A stretch of 7,467 bases of DNA from Rhizobacter sp. (GCA_025359585.1 JANYFX010000174.1:1-7467), one strand, 5' to 3'; counted from the stretch's first letter, positions 1 to 6,807 are shown. Numbers and translations: made by a program. The notes: generated by a model not told the origin, from the sequence alone.

Positions 1-990
1 GCCGAAGGCAAACGCGATGCCCAGCGTGAACATCAGCGCGGTGAAGCCGTAGATGTTGAGACCGACATGAAAGGTCTTCGGGCCGGCGACGGTGAACACC
101 GTGAAGTCGGTCTGCGGGTAGCTCAGCAGGAACAGACAGATCCAGCTGACCCACATCACCCACCAGGTCACCGAGTGCGCGCCGTACTTGTCGGAGAGCC
201 AGCCGCCGACCGCGCGCAGCACGCCGCCGGGCAGTGAAAAGCACGCGGCGAGCAAGGCCGCCGAGCGAATCTCGAGGCCGAACTCGCCGATGTAGTACTG
301 CACCATCCACAGGCTCAGCGCCACATAACCGCCGAACACGATCGAGTAGTACTGGCAGTACTTGATGACCTTCGGGTCTTTGAGCGCGCGCAGCTGGTCT
401 GAGAACCTGGTGTTGCTCGGCACGAGGTGCGCCGGGTCGCTGGCGCTGAAGATCCAGAACAGCAACACGGTGCCCAGCATCACGGCCGCGTACACCTGCG
501 GCACCATGGCCCAGCCGAACGCGACCACGAGCGCAGGCGCCACGAACTTGTTGACGGCTGCACCCGAGTTGCCGGCGCCGTACACACCCATCGCGAAGCC
601 CTGCCGATTCTTCGGGAACCAGCGCGCCACGTACGGCGTGCCGACCGAGAACGAACCGCCGGCCAGGCCGACGAACAGGCCGACGACGAGAAAGTGCCAG
701 TAGGCGGTGGCGTAGCTCATCAGCCAGATGGCGGGCACGGTCAGCGCCATCAGCAGCGCCATCACGATGCGGCCGCCGTACTTGTCGGTCCAGATGCCCA
801 GCGGCACGCGGATCAGCGAGCCGGTGAGCACCGGCGTGGCGGTCAGCAAGCCGAACTCGGTCGCGTTCAGACCCAGCGTCTTCTTGATCGGAATGCCGAT
901 CACGCCGAACATCATCCAGACCATGAAACACACGGTGAAGGCCAGCGTGCTGACCATCAACACCGCCAGTGCCTGGCTCTTCTTGCTCAT
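1..990 (-). CDS. narK: NarK-family nitrate/nitrite MFS transporter, N-terminal 330 residues (cut by the left edge)
   Basis: Inner-membrane major facilitator that moves nitrate in and/or nitrite out to supply cytoplasmic nitrate reductase. Translating the minus strand from ATG at 990 gives 330 uninterrupted codons that run off the window; the family is usually about 430 or more residues, so the last helices are missing. Residues 11-35 form a first membrane helix (ending WMMFGV). Residues 57-63 read GSLIRVP, with R61 in the place of the family's nitrate-binding arginine; a second arginine, R259 in LPGGVLRAVGG, fits the paired binding arginine. Residues 138-149 (GAGNSGAAVNKF) match the first glycine-rich nitrate signature. 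MFS loop motifs appear as TDKYGGR (68-74) and SDKYG. The sequence looks closer to the NarK1 type, which is thought to be a proton symporter, but the subtype is inference. The start is the first in-frame ATG giving the normal N-terminus; its ribosome site is weak. It lies 163 bp downstream of narL in the same direction. Confidence 0.93.
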   Translation of the reverse strand, partial: MSKKSQALAVLMVSTLAFTVCFMVWMMFGVIGIPIKKTLGLNATEFGLLTATPVLTGSLIRVPLGIWTDKYGGRIVMALLMALTVPAIWLMSYATAYWHFLVVGLFVGLAGGSFSVGTPYVARWFPKNRQGFAMGVYGAGNSGAAVNKFVAPALVVAFGWAMVPQVYAAVMLGTVLLFWIFSASDPAHLVPSNTRFSDQLRALKDPKVIKYCQYYSIVFGGYVALSLWMVQYYIGEFGLEIRSAALLAACFSLPGGVLRAVGGWLSDKYGAHSVTWWVMWVSWICLFLLSYPQTDFTVFTVAGPKTFHVGLNIYGFTALMFTLGIAFAFG

Positions 991-1083
991 CACGCTGCCC
1001 GCTGGTTTTGCATGAGCAGACTGTAGGAATCGGCGGCGCAGCGCGGCATCCTTCGACCGGCCCGGCGCACAGCGGCAGACGAA

Positions 1084-1106
1084 CGATGCGGCGACAGTCG
1101 CCATCG
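1084..1106 (-). other. bulged stem-loop in the narK leader region
   Basis: Inner arms 1090-1094 and 1098-1102 pair perfectly around a 3-nt loop. After a 2-nt bulge (1088-1089) a further four pairs form (1084-1087 with 1103-1106), giving nine base pairs in all. It lies about 95 bp upstream of the narK start and would be in the transcript if narK is transcribed from a promoter near the narL stop. No T-tract follows it in either direction, so it is not an intrinsic terminator. Function unknown. Confidence 0.4.
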
Positions 1107-1133
1107 TCCTGAAGAACTAACAGCTCAACAAAG

Positions 1134-1150
1134 AGCGCAATGTTTGCGCT
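1134..1150. repeat. perfect 7-bp inverted repeat just downstream of the narL stop
   Basis: AGCGCAA (1134-1140) and TTGCGCT (1144-1150) are exact inverse complements separated by 3 nt. On the minus strand the hairpin begins 4 nt after the narL stop codon and is followed by CTTTGTTGAG, only a weak T-rich tract. It could be a weak terminator or attenuator after narXL, or part of a dyad operator. It overlaps the FNR-like box at 1144-1157. Confidence 0.5.
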
Positions 1151-1157
1151 GGATCAA
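1144..1157 (-). promoter_or_regulatory. candidate FNR/Anr box upstream of narK
   Basis: On the minus strand the site reads TTGAT-CCAG-CGCAA. Against the FNR/Anr consensus TTGAT-N4-ATCAA it matches eight of ten fixed positions, with one perfect half-site. It overlaps the narL stop codon. A class II arrangement (site centred near -41.5) would put the narK transcription start near 1109, with a leader of about 120 nt, but no good -10 hexamer is visible at the expected place. I saw no clear NarL heptamer nearby. Confidence 0.4.
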
Positions 1158-1828
1158 CCCAGGCCGTGCTCGGCTGCGATCACCGCAGCATGCACACGCG
1201 AGCTCACGTCGAGCTTGCGCAGGATGTGCTGCACGTGGATCTTCACGGTCGTCTCGGCGATGCCGAGCGAGCGGGCGATCTCCTTGTTGCCCTGGCCGAG
1301 CGCGATGCCACGCAGGATCTCCTGCTCGCGTGGCGACAAGGCGTCGAGCCTCGATGCCGCCGCCGGGGCGGGTGCACTCTGCGGCGCTGCCGCGCCACGG
1401 TAGGCGGCCACCAGCTTGCCGGTCATCTCTTCGGCAACCACACTTTCGCCGCGCATCGCACGCCGGATTGCCACCGAGAGCGCGTCGCCCTCGATCGTCT
1501 TGAGCAGGTAACCGCAGGCGCCGCCGCGCAGCGCGGCGGCGAGGTCTTGTTCGTCTTCGCTGACGGTGAGCATCATCACGCGTGCGCGTGGCGCGGCCTC
1601 CAGCAGCGCGGGCAGGGCATCGACGCCGTTGACACCGGGAAGGTGGTTGTCGAGCAGGATCAGGTCGGGTTGCAGGGCTTCGGCGCGGCGCAGCGCTTCG
1701 CCCGCATCGCCCGCGTCGCCGACGATCTCGAACTGCGGGTCGCGCTGCAGCAAGGCCGTCAGGCCGCGCCGGAACAGCGTGTGGTCGTCGACGACCAGAA
1801 TGCGGATGTTCGACATGGCCGAAGTCAT
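1154..1828 (-). CDS. narL: NarL-type nitrate/nitrite response regulator (REC + LuxR HTH)
   Basis: DNA-binding response regulator partnered with NarX; in this family phosphorylation by the kinase lets it activate nitrate respiration genes and repress alternatives. The 224 residues have a receiver domain at about 7-125, with acidic pair D14/D15, phospho-acceptor D60 (LILLDNHLPG), switch residue T88 and K110. An alanine/proline linker (about 145-160) leads to a LuxR/FixJ helix-turn-helix at 161-219 (LSPREQEIL, then NKEIARSLGIAETTVKIHVQ). Length and layout match NarL (about 216 aa). It starts 13 bp after narX ends, so the two are almost certainly co-transcribed. The start at 1828 has a GAGG about 11 nt upstream; M5 (1816) is an alternative that removes four residues and resembles family N-termini equally well. 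NarL is favoured over NarP because of the adjacent narX and narK. Confidence 0.93.
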   Translation of the reverse strand: MTSAMSNIRILVVDDHTLFRRGLTALLQRDPQFEIVGDAGDAGEALRRAEALQPDLILLDNHLPGVNGVDALPALLEAAPRARVMMLTVSEDEQDLAAALRGGACGYLLKTIEGDALSVAIRRAMRGESVVAEEMTGKLVAAYRGAAAPQSAPAPAAASRLDALSPREQEILRGIALGQGNKEIARSLGIAETTVKIHVQHILRKLDVSSRVHAAVIAAEHGLG

Positions 1829-1841
1829 CGTGGGCGGCGCC

Positions 1842-3746
1842 TCACGCGGCCTGCCGCAGCGCGACAGGCGCGTGGCTCGATGGCAGCGGCAAGGTCAACA
1901 CGACCGAGGTGCCGCGCCCCGGCGTGGAAAGCACCTCGAGCCGCGCCCCCAGGCGCTCGGCGCGCTCGGCCATGATGCGCAGGCCGACATGGGTCTCGTC
2001 ATGCGCGCCGCCTTCGTTCGAAAAACCGAGGCCGTCGTCGCGCACTTCGAGGCGCCACTGCGGCTGCTGCTGCACGTCGAGCCACACGCGCCCGGCGCGC
2101 GCGTGTTTGCGCACGTTCGACAGCGCCTCTTGCACGATGTGCAACACCTGCACCTGCAGGTCGGGCGCCAGCGGCAGGCCCTGTCCGCCCATCTGCAGCG
2201 TCGCTTTCAGGCCAGTCTGGTGCTCGAACTTGCGCAGCGTGGTGAGCAGCGCGGGTTCGATGTCTTCCGCATTGGCGCGGGTGCGGAAGTGCATCAGCAG
2301 CTCGCGCACATCGCCGTAACTCTCGCGCACACCCACGTCGATTTCGCCGAGCACGTGTTGCACCTGCTCGGCGTCGCCGCTGGCGAACGCGTCGCGCATC
2401 AGCTGTACCTGGATCTTCAGGAACGCGAGCGACTGCGCGATCGAGTCGTGCAGCTCGCGCGCCAGGAAGCTGCGCTCCTGCGACACCGCGGCTTCCATGT
2501 CGAGCGCGTTTAGGCGCAGGTTTTCCATCGCCCCGGCGAGGTGGGCGGTCAGCGCTTCGAACAGCGAACGCTCGGCGTCGGAGATGTCGATCTGGGCGTG
2601 AAAGAAAAGATCGACCTCGCCCATCAGCCGGTCGTGCGAACGGATCGGCACCGACACCACGGTCTCGAAACCGGCTTGCGCGCAGTGCTGCATGCGGGCC
2701 GGCTCCATCGCGCGGATCGGGATCACGCGCGCGCCCGGCGGCGCCGAAGGCGAAGCGCAGTGGCAATCACCGGCGGTCAGGCAATGTTCGGCGTCGAGCA
2801 TGGCCCGTGGCAGCCCGTGCGAGGCCAGCATCAGGTAACGGCGGTTGGTTTCGTCGGACCAGCGCAGCGCCACGCCGTCGGCCCGCGCGATGCGTGCGAT
2901 GCTTTGGGTGAAGCCCGGCGCCAGCGTGTCGAGCGTGGTGGCTTGCGCGACCAGCGTGGTGACTTCGTACAGGCTTTCCAGCCGCTCGCGCTTTTCGTCG
3001 AGTTGCGCGGTCTTCTCCTGCACGCGGCTCTCGAGGCTGCGGTACATCGACTGCAGCTGTTCGGCCATGCTGTTGAAGCCGGTGGCGAGCGTGTTGAATT
3101 CATCGGTGGTGCCGCTCTCGACACGCGCGCCGAGGTCGCCGCCCTGGATGCGCCGGATCGCCTGCTTGAGCAAACCCATCGGCTCCAGCACGACCCAGTA
3201 GCCGGTGTAGACGAGCACGGCCGCGCCGACCACGGCCAGCGCCAGCATGGCGACCTGCATCAGGTGCATCAACGAGGTCGAGCGTGACAGGTGCGCTTCG
3301 ATGCTCGCCGCGAAGGCGTCGATGTGCGATGCGAACGCGGCAGCGTCGGTGCCCAGGCCGGGCGCGGCGGCGGGCAGCGGCGACGCCGCAAAGCGGCTGC
3401 GCAAGCGGGCCCAGTCGTGCTCGACCGTGGCGAAGCGCTGGCCGACGCTGTCGTCCCAGGGCACGAACAGCGGGCGCTCCGGGTCGCCGCGGCGCAGCAA
3501 TTGCAGGCTGCCTTCGAACTCGGCCAACTGCTGCGGCAGCGCCTGCGTGTCGCCGGTGCTCACCGAAAGCACCATGCGGTACGCCTGCATGCGCATGCGC
3601 CCGGCTTCGTTGACGGCGGCCGCACCGCCGTCGAGCTGCCACGACATCCAGACCAACGCAGCGATCAAGCCCATCGCCATCAACAGGAATGGCGTGCCGA
3701 CGAGAGCCAGCTTGGCGCCCAGGCTCCAGTGGCGGGTGGTGTTCAT
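1842..3746 (-). CDS. narX: NarX-type nitrate/nitrite sensor histidine kinase
   Basis: Membrane sensor kinase that detects periplasmic nitrate/nitrite and phosphorylates NarL. The 634 residues show, in order: TM1 at about 12-35; a periplasmic sensor whose start carries a P-box-like segment (NEAGRMRMQAYRM, 46-58), the nitrate-binding motif of NarX/NarQ; TM2 at about 162-187; HAMP at about 188-236; a short coiled coil (232-265); a GAF-like central region (about 270-410) with C322, C328, C330 and C355; a HisKA_3 dimerisation helix with phospho-acceptor H433 (ARELHDSIAQSL); and an ATPase domain with N-box (VQEALSNVRKHA, 538-549), G1 motif (DDGLGF, 570-575) and a C-terminal GRGTSVVL. The central region resembles the cysteine-containing module of E. 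coli NarX. The open frame continues upstream to 3860, but 3746 is preferred because it has GGAG 8 nt upstream and gives a normal N-terminus just before TM1. Confidence 0.94.
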   Translation of the reverse strand: MNTTRHWSLGAKLALVGTPFLLMAMGLIAALVWMSWQLDGGAAAVNEAGRMRMQAYRMVLSVSTGDTQALPQQLAEFEGSLQLLRRGDPERPLFVPWDDSVGQRFATVEHDWARLRSRFAASPLPAAAPGLGTDAAAFASHIDAFAASIEAHLSRSTSLMHLMQVAMLALAVVGAAVLVYTGYWVVLEPMGLLKQAIRRIQGGDLGARVESGTTDEFNTLATGFNSMAEQLQSMYRSLESRVQEKTAQLDEKRERLESLYEVTTLVAQATTLDTLAPGFTQSIARIARADGVALRWSDETNRRYLMLASHGLPRAMLDAEHCLTAGDCHCASPSAPPGARVIPIRAMEPARMQHCAQAGFETVVSVPIRSHDRLMGEVDLFFHAQIDISDAERSLFEALTAHLAGAMENLRLNALDMEAAVSQERSFLARELHDSIAQSLAFLKIQVQLMRDAFASGDAEQVQHVLGEIDVGVRESYGDVRELLMHFRTRANAEDIEPALLTTLRKFEHQTGLKATLQMGGQGLPLAPDLQVQVLHIVQEALSNVRKHARAGRVWLDVQQQPQWRLEVRDDGLGFSNEGGAHDETHVGLRIMAERAERLGARLEVLSTPGRGTSVVLTLPLPSSHAPVALRQAA

Positions 3747-3754
3747 CAGGCAGG

Positions 3755-3758
3755 CTCC
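3755..3758 (-). promoter_or_regulatory. Shine-Dalgarno that sets the narX start
   Basis: GGAG on the minus strand with an 8-nt spacer to the ATG at 3746. The longer in-frame start at 3860 would add 38 basic, low-complexity residues before the first membrane helix. Confidence 0.65.
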
Positions 3759-3814
3759 GTGCTTCGCACTGCGGTGGACGAACTCTTCAAGCGGCCGGGC
3801 GTGTTCATGGGCCG

Positions 3815-3839
3815 AATCTAACCGCTTGCGCAACGCAAG
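3815..3839 (-). promoter_or_regulatory. possible narX promoter element with adjacent dyad
   Basis: In the 127-bp gap between the HDOD gene and narX, the minus strand carries TAGATT (3820-3815), a 4-of-6 match to a sigma-70 -10 box. Immediately upstream is a perfect 6-bp inverted repeat, CTTGCG-N3-CGCAAG (3825-3839). No convincing -35 hexamer is present, so a promoter here would need an activator, for which the dyad could be the site. This is speculative. The dyad also makes a short hairpin but has no T-tract, so it is not a good terminator for the HDOD gene. Confidence 0.25.
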
Positions 3840-3873
3840 GGCAGCCCGGCGGTGCGCCAAAGCTTGCGCCGGC

Positions 3874-4719
3874 TCAAATCTCGCGCACGAACTGCAGCGT
3901 GGCCGCTTGCGAGAGGTTCAGCAGCGTGGCGATGTCTTTCACGTCGTCGGGCAGCGCGGCGTTGTCCCAGCCTTGCGCGGTGTGCCGTGCCAGCCGCACC
4001 GCGAGCGCCACGCTGCGCACGCTCGGGTGCTCGGCATGGCGGTCGTCGCTGATGCGGATCAGCAGCTCGGGCAAGCGCCAGGCTTTCATCAGCGACTGCT
4101 GCAGGTCCATCAGGTCGATGTTCAGTACGGCGAGTTGCGCCGCGCTCGAGCGCAGTGCCGGGTTGGCACGTTGTGCCTGCTGAATGCGCAGCGCCAGCGC
4201 CGGGGCGTGGCACCACAGCAGCATTTCAGCGAAGTCGTGCAACAACGCGGCGGCGTGGATCACCGCCGAGTCGTGGTCCATGCGGTGCACCGCGAAACCG
4301 AGCGCGAAGTTGGCGCTGCGGTGCGCGCGCTGCAGCGTCTGGTTCAGCCCGGCCAGCGCCTCGGGCGTGTCGCGCAGGCGGTCTTGCACCGTGGGTTGCA
4401 CGCCGAAGCTGCCGAAGAACGGCGAGATGCCCATCATCACGAGCGCGGCGGTCACGGTTTCGGTGTCGGTCACGACGCGGCTGCTGCGGTGCGCCGACGA
4501 ATACGCGAGCACCTTGAGCGTCATCAGCGGGTCGCCCGAGATCATTTCGCCGATGCTGTTGGCATCGACATCGTCTTCGTTCTGCCGCAGCGCTTCGAGC
4601 GCTTCGGCGGTCTGCGCCAGCACCGGAATCTCGGCAGCACGGAAGTGTGCCGTCCACGCCGCCAGATCTCGCAGGGGTTGCGACAGAGAAGGGCTTGGCG
4701 GTGGCGCAGCACTCGTCAT
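3874..4719 (-). CDS. HDOD-domain signalling protein
   Basis: A stand-alone HDOD protein of 281 residues. HDOD domains are relatives of HD phosphohydrolases that usually lack catalytic metal ligands and act in signalling or regulation rather than hydrolysis. After a proline/serine-rich N-terminus (1-15), the domain covers about 25-225: IPVLAQTAEALEAL (31-44), the ISGDPLMTLKVL helix (60-71) typical of the family, MMGISPFFGSF (95-105), and the HD remnant H161-D162 (ALLHDFAEMLLW). A helical tail follows (about 230-281). There is no added receiver, GGDEF or EAL domain and no membrane segment, so it is probably cytoplasmic. It is 71 bp after the DUF2855 gene and 127 bp before narX, all in one direction. 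A GATAAG element at 4749-4754 could be a weak -10. No clear Shine-Dalgarno precedes the start. A link to nitrate sensing is suggested only by position. Confidence 0.85.
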   Translation of the reverse strand: MTSAAPPPSPSLSQPLRDLAAWTAHFRAAEIPVLAQTAEALEALRQNEDDVDANSIGEMISGDPLMTLKVLAYSSAHRSSRVVTDTETVTAALVMMGISPFFGSFGVQPTVQDRLRDTPEALAGLNQTLQRAHRSANFALGFAVHRMDHDSAVIHAAALLHDFAEMLLWCHAPALALRIQQAQRANPALRSSAAQLAVLNIDLMDLQQSLMKAWRLPELLIRISDDRHAEHPSVRSVALAVRLARHTAQGWDNAALPDDVKDIATLLNLSQAATLQFVREI

Positions 4720-4790
4720 GGGCTTGAGGCTTGTGGGGATCGTTCCACCTTATCGGCCGGGCAGGGCGTTGGCTTGAATCGGCGGTGACT

Positions 4791-5888
4791 TCACACCGAC
4801 AGGATGTGGCCTTCCTGCGGCTTGAACTGCCCGCTCAGCAGTGCGGCATAACAGGCCTCGATGGCCGGCTCGCCTTGGCCGCGCACGACCTGCAGCCACG
4901 GCTGGCGGGCGTCGGTCACCGGTTTCATGAAGGCGGCCCAGGCGTCGGCCAAACGCGCTTGCAGGCCGGCGCCACCCCAGTCGGCCACGCGCTTCTTGAT
5001 CTGCGCCGGTGCGAAGAACAAGACCGGCCGCGGGCCGGGCAAGCCCTTGCCACTGCCGAGCGCTTCCCAGTGCGTGCCGCCCACCGAGCAACTGTAGGTG
5101 AGTTGCTCGCCCAGGTGCGCGTGCACGCTGGCACGCACGGCAACGCTGCCGCTGAAGTCGACATAGACGCTCGGCACGGCCGCCAGGCCGGTCTGCACCG
5201 CGTCGTAGGTCAGCACCTCGTCATAACAACCGAGCGACTGCGTGAACGCCAGATTGGGCGGCGACGTGAGGCCGATCACCCGGACGGCGCCGGCCGAGCC
5301 GCGCCGCTGCGCTAGGCAGAACGCGGTGCCGTAAGCGGTCTTGCTCGACGCGCTGGACAGCACCACGGTGCGCGCGCCGAAAAACCGGTTGTCGGCGAGA
5401 AAGTCGTCGATCAGGAACGAGGTGATGAAGAGCGGGCGCAGCAAGGCTTGTTCGGCCTCGCGCGTGGCCACGTAAGCCGGGTCGGTGCTGCAGCGCAGGT
5501 ACTGGTTGTAGACCGCATGCAGTTCGCGCCGATGCGCTGCCCCGTCTGAAAAACCGCCCGCGTTCACGCGCACTGGCTGCAACACGGCTTCGTCGCCGAT
5601 CGGCCAGTAACCGTAGAACCGCTCGCCGGTTTCGATTCCGCTGCAGCGCGACTCGGCAACGTTCGCGAAGCCCCACACCGGAATGCAGCCGGTGGTGGTG
5701 TCACCGGTCGGGTAGAAGCCCCAGTAGTTCATCGCGTCGCCGAATGCGGCGTAGGTGATGTTGTTCGATGTCAGCGCGAAGGAGTCGACGTGCATCCGCA
5801 CCTCGCCTTCGGCCAGCGCAACCGCAGGGGTCGCCACCCAGCGTGCCTGCTGCAGCTTGCTTTTTTCGACGACAAAACGCTTGCTCAT
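4791..5888 (-). CDS. DUF2855 family protein, MDR/quinone-reductase-like
   Basis: A 365-residue protein that I recognise as DUF2855, a family of unknown function related to medium-chain dehydrogenase/reductases. Residues 37-48 (FALTSNNITYAA) resemble the N-terminal catalytic-fold segment of quinone oxidoreductases, and 176-189 (VLSSASSKTAYGTA) occupies the place of the nucleotide-binding loop but lacks a classical GxGxxG. Later segments (VIGLTSPPNLAF, 204-215; VYVDFSGS, 241-248) match the alternating strands of a Rossmann fold. No zinc-binding cysteine set is evident. The frame is open to 5981, but the start at 5888 has GGAG 7 nt upstream and gives the usual MSKRF-like beginning. It is transcribed away from the aldo/keto reductase across a 59-bp gap. 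Substrate and reaction are unknown; an NADPH-linked reductase is a reasonable guess. Confidence 0.85.
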   Translation of the reverse strand: MSKRFVVEKSKLQQARWVATPAVALAEGEVRMHVDSFALTSNNITYAAFGDAMNYWGFYPTGDTTTGCIPVWGFANVAESRCSGIETGERFYGYWPIGDEAVLQPVRVNAGGFSDGAAHRRELHAVYNQYLRCSTDPAYVATREAEQALLRPLFITSFLIDDFLADNRFFGARTVVLSSASSKTAYGTAFCLAQRRGSAGAVRVIGLTSPPNLAFTQSLGCYDEVLTYDAVQTGLAAVPSVYVDFSGSVAVRASVHAHLGEQLTYSCSVGGTHWEALGSGKGLPGPRPVLFFAPAQIKKRVADWGGAGLQARLADAWAAFMKPVTDARQPWLQVVRGQGEPAIEACYAALLSGQFKPQEGHILSV

Positions 5889-5895
5889 TACTTCG

Positions 5896-5899
5896 CTCC
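5896..5899 (-). promoter_or_regulatory. Shine-Dalgarno that sets the DUF2855 gene start
   Basis: GGAG on the minus strand, 7 nt before the ATG at 5888. The upstream in-frame ATG at 5981 would place 31 extra codons antisense to the aldo/keto reductase start and has no comparable site. Confidence 0.65.
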
Positions 5900-5917
5900 A
5901 AGGGTCGGTTTGGCCTA

Positions 5918-5930
5918 CGATGAAGTATCG
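5918..5930. promoter_or_regulatory. short dyad in the divergent control region
   Basis: CGAT-N5-ATCG is a 13-bp interrupted palindrome in the middle of the 59-bp gap between two divergent genes. A wider pair, TACTTC at 5889-5894 and GAAGTA at 5922-5927, also occurs. The gap must hold both promoters, but I could not identify confident -35/-10 pairs on either strand. A shared operator is possible, although short palindromes of this size arise by chance. Confidence 0.25.
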
Positions 5931-5947
5931 CGTTTGCACTCGCACCC

Positions 5948-6802
5948 ATGAACTCCATCCGCCTGCCCCAAGGGGAAACACTGCCCTCGATCGGCCTGGG
6001 CACTTGGCGCATGGGCGAGTCGGCCGGCAGCCGCGGCGCCGAGGTGGCAGCGATCCGCCTCGCGGTCGAGATCGGCTACCAGGTCTTCGACACGGCCGAG
6101 ATGTACGGCGAAGGCGGGGCCGAGCAGGTTCTCGGGCTGGCGCTCAATGAGGCCATTCGGGCCCATGCGGTGCGGCGCGAAGAGCTCTTCATCGTCAGCA
6201 AGGTCTACCCGCACAACGCGAGCCGCGCGGGTGCAGTGGCCGCCTGCGAGCGCAGCCTGAAACGGTTGGCGCTCGATCGCCTCGATCTGTACCTGCTGCA
6301 CTGGCCCGGCCCGCACCCGCTCGGCGAAACGGTGGCGGCCTTCGAAGCGCTCGAATCGGCCGGGCGCATTCGGCATTGGGGCGTCAGCAACTTCGATCTC
6401 GAGGCGATGCAGGCGCTCGTGGCCACACCCGGCGGCGAGCGCTGCGCGAGCAATCAGGTGTACTACTCGCTGGGCGAACGCGGCCCCGAATTCGACCTGC
6501 TGCCATGGCAGCGCGCACACGCCATGCCGGTGATGGCCTACAGCCCGGTCGACCAGGGTGCGCTGGCGCGAGACAAGGGCCTGGGGCGCATCGCCGAGCG
6601 GTTCGGTGCCAGCGCCTCGCAGCTCGCGCTCGCGCGCCTGATGGCCGAGCCCGGCGTGATGGTGATTCCCAAGGCCGTGCGAGAAACGCATCTGCGCGAG
6701 AACTTCGCGGCGGCTGAACTGCGCTTGTCACCGGCCGACATGGGCGAGATCGATCGCCTGTTCCCGCCGCCGCAGCGCAGGTCGGCGCTGGCCATGCGCT
6801 GA
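5948..6802 (+). CDS. aldo/keto reductase
   Basis: NAD(P)H-dependent reductase of the AKR superfamily, reducing aldehydes or ketones to alcohols in the cytoplasm; the substrate cannot be read from sequence. The 284 residues form the usual (beta/alpha)8 barrel. The catalytic tetrad is present: D48 (VFDTAEMYG), Y53, K85 (FIVSKVYP) and H118 (LLHWPG). Other family landmarks are GVSNFD (145-150), the cofactor-contacting N169-Q170 (SNQVYYS), MAYSPVDQG (196-204) and the C-terminal VIPKAVRETHLREN (239-252), where K242 and R246 fit the NADP phosphate-binding positions. VIPKA with ENF wording is typical of bacterial enzymes near the YeaE / 2,5-diketo-gluconate reductase branch. The start at 5948 gives a full N-terminus (PSIGLGTW), although no strong Shine-Dalgarno is visible. 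It is divergent from the DUF2855 gene and convergent with the small genes at 6858-7325. Confidence 0.93.
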   Translation: MNSIRLPQGETLPSIGLGTWRMGESAGSRGAEVAAIRLAVEIGYQVFDTAEMYGEGGAEQVLGLALNEAIRAHAVRREELFIVSKVYPHNASRAGAVAACERSLKRLALDRLDLYLLHWPGPHPLGETVAAFEALESAGRIRHWGVSNFDLEAMQALVATPGGERCASNQVYYSLGERGPEFDLLPWQRAHAMPVMAYSPVDQGALARDKGLGRIAERFGASASQLALARLMAEPGVMVIPKAVRETHLRENFAAAELRLSPADMGEIDRLFPPPQRRSALAMR

Positions 6803-6807
6803 TCTTG

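Noticed and set aside
362..1026. Plus-strand open frames opposite narK
   Set aside because: The minus-strand frame is continuous for 330 codons with nitrate-transporter signatures; the plus-strand products have no family features.
1166..2513. Plus-strand open frames opposite narL and narX
   Set aside because: Same reason: antisense to genes with complete catalytic motifs, low-complexity composition and no ribosome sites.
3825..3839. FNR box at the dyad upstream of narX
   Set aside because: The half-sites are TTGCG/CGCAA with a 3-bp spacer; FNR/Anr sites need TTGAT/ATCAA with a 4-bp spacer.
3747..3860. N-terminal extension of NarX to the ATG at 3860
   Set aside because: The added 38 residues are not typical of NarX, the start has no good ribosome site, and the internal start at 3746 has GGAG at 8 nt.
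4721..4776. Three copies of GGCTTG in the gap before the HDOD gene (4721, 4728, 4771)
   Set aside because: Hexamers with irregular spacing in GC-rich DNA; not distinguishable from chance and not matched to a known operator.
3247..4788. Long plus-strand open frame (513 codons) opposite narX and the HDOD gene
   Set aside because: It lies antisense to two well-supported genes, has an arginine/alanine/histidine-rich composition without recognisable motifs, and is typical of shadow frames in high-GC coding DNA.
5915..6691. Minus-strand open frame of 258 codons opposite the aldo/keto reductase
   Set aside because: The plus-strand frame has the full catalytic tetrad and cofactor motifs; the antisense product has no recognisable features.
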